A stretch of 64,000 nucleotides of DNA. Origin: Scandinavium vulneris_A (GTDB lineage: Bacteria; Pseudomonadota; Gammaproteobacteria; Enterobacterales; Enterobacteriaceae). The position numbers and the translations under genes were made by a program. Location: positions 1 to 64,000 of the forward strand of contig JBKGRZ010000004.1 in NCBI GenBank assembly GCA_046518185.1, given 5' to 3'. The notes under the pieces are model-generated. The model was not told where the DNA came from. It saw only the letters and a program-made list of their open reading frames with translations, and made no database searches. Below are positions 61,009 to 64,000 of this stretch, in pieces (the first letter of the stretch is position 1; each line of letters begins with the position of its first letter).

Positions 61009-63042
61009 TTATTTCACCTGCTGACCAGGCTGCGCGCCGCTGTCAGGGCTTAACAGGAAGATATCTTTCCCGCCAGGGCCTGCGGCCATCACCATGCCTT
61101 CAGAAAGTCCGAAGCGCATTTTACGCGGCGCAAGGTTAGCCACCATCACCGTCAGACGACCAATCAGTGCCTGAGGATCAGGGTAGGCGGAACGGATGCC
61201 GGAGAAGACGTTACGTTTCTCGCCGCCGATATCCAGCGTCAGGCGCAGCAGCTTGTCAGAACCCTCAACAAACTCCGCATTTTCAATCAGCGCGATGCGC
61301 ATATCGACTTTGGCGAAATCGTCGAAGGTGATGGTGTCCTGAATCGGGTCATCTGCCAGCGGGCCGGTGACCGGTGCGCTCAGGGCTTTAACTTCTTCTT
61401 TAGACGCTTCAACCAAGGCTTCAACCTGTTTCATGTCGATGCGGTTATACAGCGCCTTGAAGGTATTCACCTTGTGACCGAGCAGCGGCTGTTCAATGCT
61501 GTTCCAGCTCAGTTCGGTATTCAGGAACGCTTCGGTACGTTCTGCCAGCATCGGCAGCACCGGTTTCAGGTAGGTCATCAGCACGCGGAACAGGTTGATC
61601 CCCATGGAGCAGATCGACTGCAGTTCAGCGTCCTGGCCTTCCTGTTTCGCCACTACCCACGGCGCTTTCTCGTCAACATAGCGGTTGGCCAGGTCTGCCA
61701 GCGCCATGATTTCACGTACGGCTTTACCGAATTCACGGCTTTCCCACGCTTCGCCAATGGTCTGTGCAGCATCGGTGAAGGTTTTGTACAGCGCCGGATC
61801 GGCCAGTTCTGGGGCCAGTACGCCGTCGAAACGCTTGGCGATGAAGCCTGCGTTACGTGAGGCCAGGTTAACCACTTTGTTAACGATGTCTGCATTCACG
61901 CGCTGAACGAAATCTTCCAGGTTCAGATCGATATCGTCGATGCGTGAAGAGAGCTTCGCGGTGTAGTAGTAACGCAGGCTGTCGGCATCAAAATGGTTCA
62001 GCCAGGTGCTGGCTTTAATGAAGGTGCCGCGAGACTTGGACATCTTCGCGCCGTTCACCGTCACATAGCCGTGTACGAACAGGTTAGTTGGTTTGCGGAA
62101 ACCGCTGCCTTCGAGCATGGCAGGCCAGAACAGGCTGTGGAAGTAGACAATATCTTTCCCGATGAAGTGATACAGCTCGGCGTCAGAATCTTTCTTCCAG
62201 TATTCATCGAAGCTGAGGGTATCGCCGCGTTTGTCGCACAGGTTCTTGAAGGAACCCATATAGCCAATCGGCGCATCCAGCCAGACGTAGAAATATTTAC
62301 CCGGCGCCCCTGGGATTTCGAAACCGAAATACGGCGCATCGCGGGAGATATCCCACTGTTGCAGGCCGTGTTCAAACCACTCCTGCATTTTGTTCGCGAC
62401 CTGCTCCTGCAGCGCACCGCTGCGGGTCCACGCCTGCAGCATTTCGCTGAAGGACGGCAGGTCGAAGAAGAAGTGCTCAGACTCACGCATTACCGGCGTG
62501 GCACCGGAGACCACGGATTTCGGATCGATAAGCTCGGTTGGGCTGTAGGTTGCGCCACACACTTCGCAGTTATCGCCGTACTGATCCGGAGATTTGCATT
62601 TCGGGCAGGTGCCTTTCACAAAACGGTCCGGCAGGAACATGCCTTTTTCCGGATCGTAAAGCTGAGAGATGGTGCGGTTTTTGATAAAACCGTTCTCCTT
62701 CAGGCGACCGTAGATAAGCTCTGACAGTTCACGGTTCTCGTCGCTGTGCGTCGAGTGGTAGTTGTCATAGCTGATGTTAAAGCCCGCAAAGTCGGTCTGA
62801 TGCTCCTGACTCATTTCGGCAATCATCTGCTCCGGGGTGATACCGAGCTGCTGGGCTTTCAGCATGATCGGCGTGCCGTGCGCATCATCGGCGCAGATGA
62901 AATTGACCTGGTGGCCGCGCATTCGCTGGTAACGGACCCAGACATCAGCCTGGATATGCTCCAGCATATGACCGAGGTGGATGGAGCCGTTGGCGTACGG
63001 GAGTGCGCACGTTACCAGAATTTTTTTCGCGACTTGAGTCAT
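61009..63042 (-). CDS. metG: Methionyl-tRNA synthetase MetG
   Basis: Class I aminoacyl-tRNA synthetase of 677 residues, the E. coli length. It has the HIGH motif as HLGH in ANGSIHLGHMLEH, a zinc-binding connective domain (CPKCKSPDQYGDNCEVCG), the KMSKS loop in NGAKMSKSRGTF, an anticodon-binding helical domain, and a C-terminal EMAP/Trbp111-like dimerisation domain. The start at 63042 (MTQVAKKILV) is chosen by family match. Its terminator has been split by the IS4-family element. Divergent from mrp. Confidence 0.98.
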   Translation of the reverse strand: MTQVAKKILVTCALPYANGSIHLGHMLEHIQADVWVRYQRMRGHQVNFICADDAHGTPIMLKAQQLGITPEQMIAEMSQEHQTDFAGFNISYDNYHSTHSDENRELSELIYGRLKENGFIKNRTISQLYDPEKGMFLPDRFVKGTCPKCKSPDQYGDNCEVCGATYSPTELIDPKSVVSGATPVMRESEHFFFDLPSFSEMLQAWTRSGALQEQVANKMQEWFEHGLQQWDISRDAPYFGFEIPGAPGKYFYVWLDAPIGYMGSFKNLCDKRGDTLSFDEYWKKDSDAELYHFIGKDIVYFHSLFWPAMLEGSGFRKPTNLFVHGYVTVNGAKMSKSRGTFIKASTWLNHFDADSLRYYYTAKLSSRIDDIDLNLEDFVQRVNADIVNKVVNLASRNAGFIAKRFDGVLAPELADPALYKTFTDAAQTIGEAWESREFGKAVREIMALADLANRYVDEKAPWVVAKQEGQDAELQSICSMGINLFRVLMTYLKPVLPMLAERTEAFLNTELSWNSIEQPLLGHKVNTFKALYNRIDMKQVEALVEASKEEVKALSAPVTGPLADDPIQDTITFDDFAKVDMRIALIENAEFVEGSDKLLRLTLDIGGEKRNVFSGIRSAYPDPQALIGRLTVMVANLAPRKMRFGLSEGMVMAAGPGGKDIFLLSPDSGAQPGQQVK

Positions 63043-63206
63043 AGTGAACATTACTTCCTGCATGTGAAGGGGGTGTCGATATTACCAAAACGCTAATTGT
63101 TACGCCATGCGAGAAGGGGGGTTAATCCTTATCAGAAGAATTATTACCTCCACACCGCACTCGCAGTTACAATTAGCACTTCCAGAACAACGAAAAAGGA
63201 GTCGGG

Positions 63207-64000
63207 ATGAGTTCACAATCCCAGGCCAAATCCCCGGAACGTCTGCGCGCAATGGTTGCGGGCACGCTGGCCAATTTTCAGCACCCAACCCTGAAGCACA
63301 ACCTTACCGCTCTCAAAGCCCTGCATCACGTGGCGTGGCTCGACGACACCGTGCACGTCGAGATCCAGATGCCGTTTGCCTGGCATAGCGCGTTCGAAGA
63401 GCTAAAAGAGCAATGCAGTGCCGATCTGCTGCGCATCACCGGCGCGAAAGCGGTCGACTGGAAGCTGTCGCATGCGATTGCTACTCTCAAACGCGTGAAA
63501 AACCAGCCGGGCATTAACGGGGTGAAAAACATCATTGCCGTGAGTTCGGGCAAAGGCGGGGTGGGCAAATCATCCACTGCGGTAAACCTGGCGCTGGCAC
63601 TGGTGGCGGAAGGCGCAAAGGTCGGTATCCTCGATGCGGATATCTACGGCCCGTCCGTGCCGATGATGCTCGGTGCCGAGGGTGAGCGCCCAACGTCACC
63701 GGATGGCACCCATATGGCACCGATCCTCAAGTACGGTCTGGCCACCAACTCGATTGGTTATCTGGTCACCGACGATAACGCGATGGTCTGGCGTGGCCCA
63801 ATGGCCAGCAAAGCGCTGATGCAGATGCTGCAGGAAACCCTGTGGCCCGATCTTGATTATCTGGTGCTGGATATGCCGCCGGGAACCGGTGACATTCAGC
63901 TCACGCTGGCGCAGAACATTCCTGTGACCGGCGCGCTGGTGGTGACTACGCCGCAGGACATCGCACTCACCGATGCGAAGAAAGGCATTGTCATGTTCGA
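63207..64000 (+). CDS. mrp: Iron-sulfur cluster carrier protein Mrp (ApbC), N-terminal part
   Basis: P-loop ATPase of the Mrp/NBP35 family that carries and delivers Fe-S clusters in the cytosol. The gene runs off the right edge after 264 codons of an expected 370 or so. An N-terminal MIP18-like/DUF59-type region precedes the deviant Walker A SSGKGGVGKSST (Lys121). DADIYGPSVPMML and LVLDMPPGTGD follow. The cluster-binding CxxC lies beyond the window. ATG 63207 has AAGGAG upstream. Confidence 0.95.
   Translation, partial: MSSQSQAKSPERLRAMVAGTLANFQHPTLKHNLTALKALHHVAWLDDTVHVEIQMPFAWHSAFEELKEQCSADLLRITGAKAVDWKLSHAIATLKRVKNQPGINGVKNIIAVSSGKGGVGKSSTAVNLALALVAEGAKVGILDADIYGPSVPMMLGAEGERPTSPDGTHMAPILKYGLATNSIGYLVTDDNAMVWRGPMASKALMQMLQETLWPDLDYLVLDMPPGTGDIQLTLAQNIPVTGALVVTTPQDIALTDAKKGIVMF

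Larger units (their letters stand above)
59557..61010. terminator. yehS/metG bidirectional terminator, split by an IS
   Basis: The half GGCCGGGAAATTTCCC (59558-59573) and the half GGAAATTTCCCGGCC followed by a T run (60988-61010) are the two sides of one perfect palindrome, GGCCGGGAAA/TTTCCCGGCC. With A/T runs on both flanks it would serve yehS and metG. Removing the IS and one target copy restores it. At present each side retains only a short self-complementary piece. Confidence 0.8.

Overview
The window reads as a chromosomal segment of an Enterobacteriaceae bacterium of the Enterobacter/Lelliottia/Leclercia/Citrobacter kind. Gene content and order from setB to mrp follow the Escherichia coli setB-fru-nfo-lysP-cirA-folE-galS-mgl-cdd-dusC-pbpG-dld-bglX-osmF-mlrA-btsSR-metG-mrp backbone, with proteins that look like close orthologues. 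It is not E. coli: psuKGT/rihB and preTA are absent at their expected places. A YbfB-type MFS gene, a methyltransferase, a GNAT acetyltransferase and a whole chaperone-usher operon sit between backbone genes. The genus cannot be fixed from the sequence alone.

Positions 1 to about 7728 are a horizontally acquired, decayed, partly AT-rich islet. It begins with the end of an IS3-family element that cuts a fragment of an intimin/invasin-type inverse autotransporter. Next come a serine-resolvase remnant, two envelope lipoproteins of cell-wall hydrolase folds (DUF1460; SH3b-NlpC/P60, the latter frameshifted) and an unknown gene. Its core is a divergent pair of intact, AT-rich genes: a YopH/SptP-type protein tyrosine phosphatase, preceded by a coupled 43-codon gene, and a small TcdA/TcdB-like (GT44/GT32-type) glycosyltransferase. 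Both look like type III secretion effectors, although no secretion apparatus is in the window. Tn3-like, Rpn and IS630 remnants follow, and the islet ends inside yeiW, of which only the C-terminal part survives.

From 7.9 to 41.6 kb is core metabolism and envelope. It holds setB, the Cra-controlled fruBKA operon, nfo, yeiH/yeiE with a shared palindromic operator, lysP, Fur-controlled cirA, fghA, an MFS gene, folE-yeiB, galS and the mglBAC galactose transporter with CRP and GalR/S sites. It continues with sanA, CytR/CRP-type cdd-yohKJ, dusC, a methyltransferase, an intact mdtQ, yohF, yohD, yohC, pbpG, a GNAT gene and dld.

From 41.8 to 51.4 kb lie bglX and a minus-strand chaperone-usher operon: subunit, chaperone, usher, tip adhesin, second chaperone. 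Upstream is a membrane-anchored ToxR/CadC-type winged-helix regulator. From 51.8 to 64 kb are osmF-yehYXW (osmolyte ABC transporter), the tiny membrane protein gene yohO, mlrA, the pyruvate-sensing btsSR pair, yehS, a complete IS4-family element, metG and the beginning of mrp. The IS4 element carries an 11-bp target duplication and has landed exactly inside the palindromic yehS/metG terminator.

No tRNA, rRNA or CRISPR array was seen.
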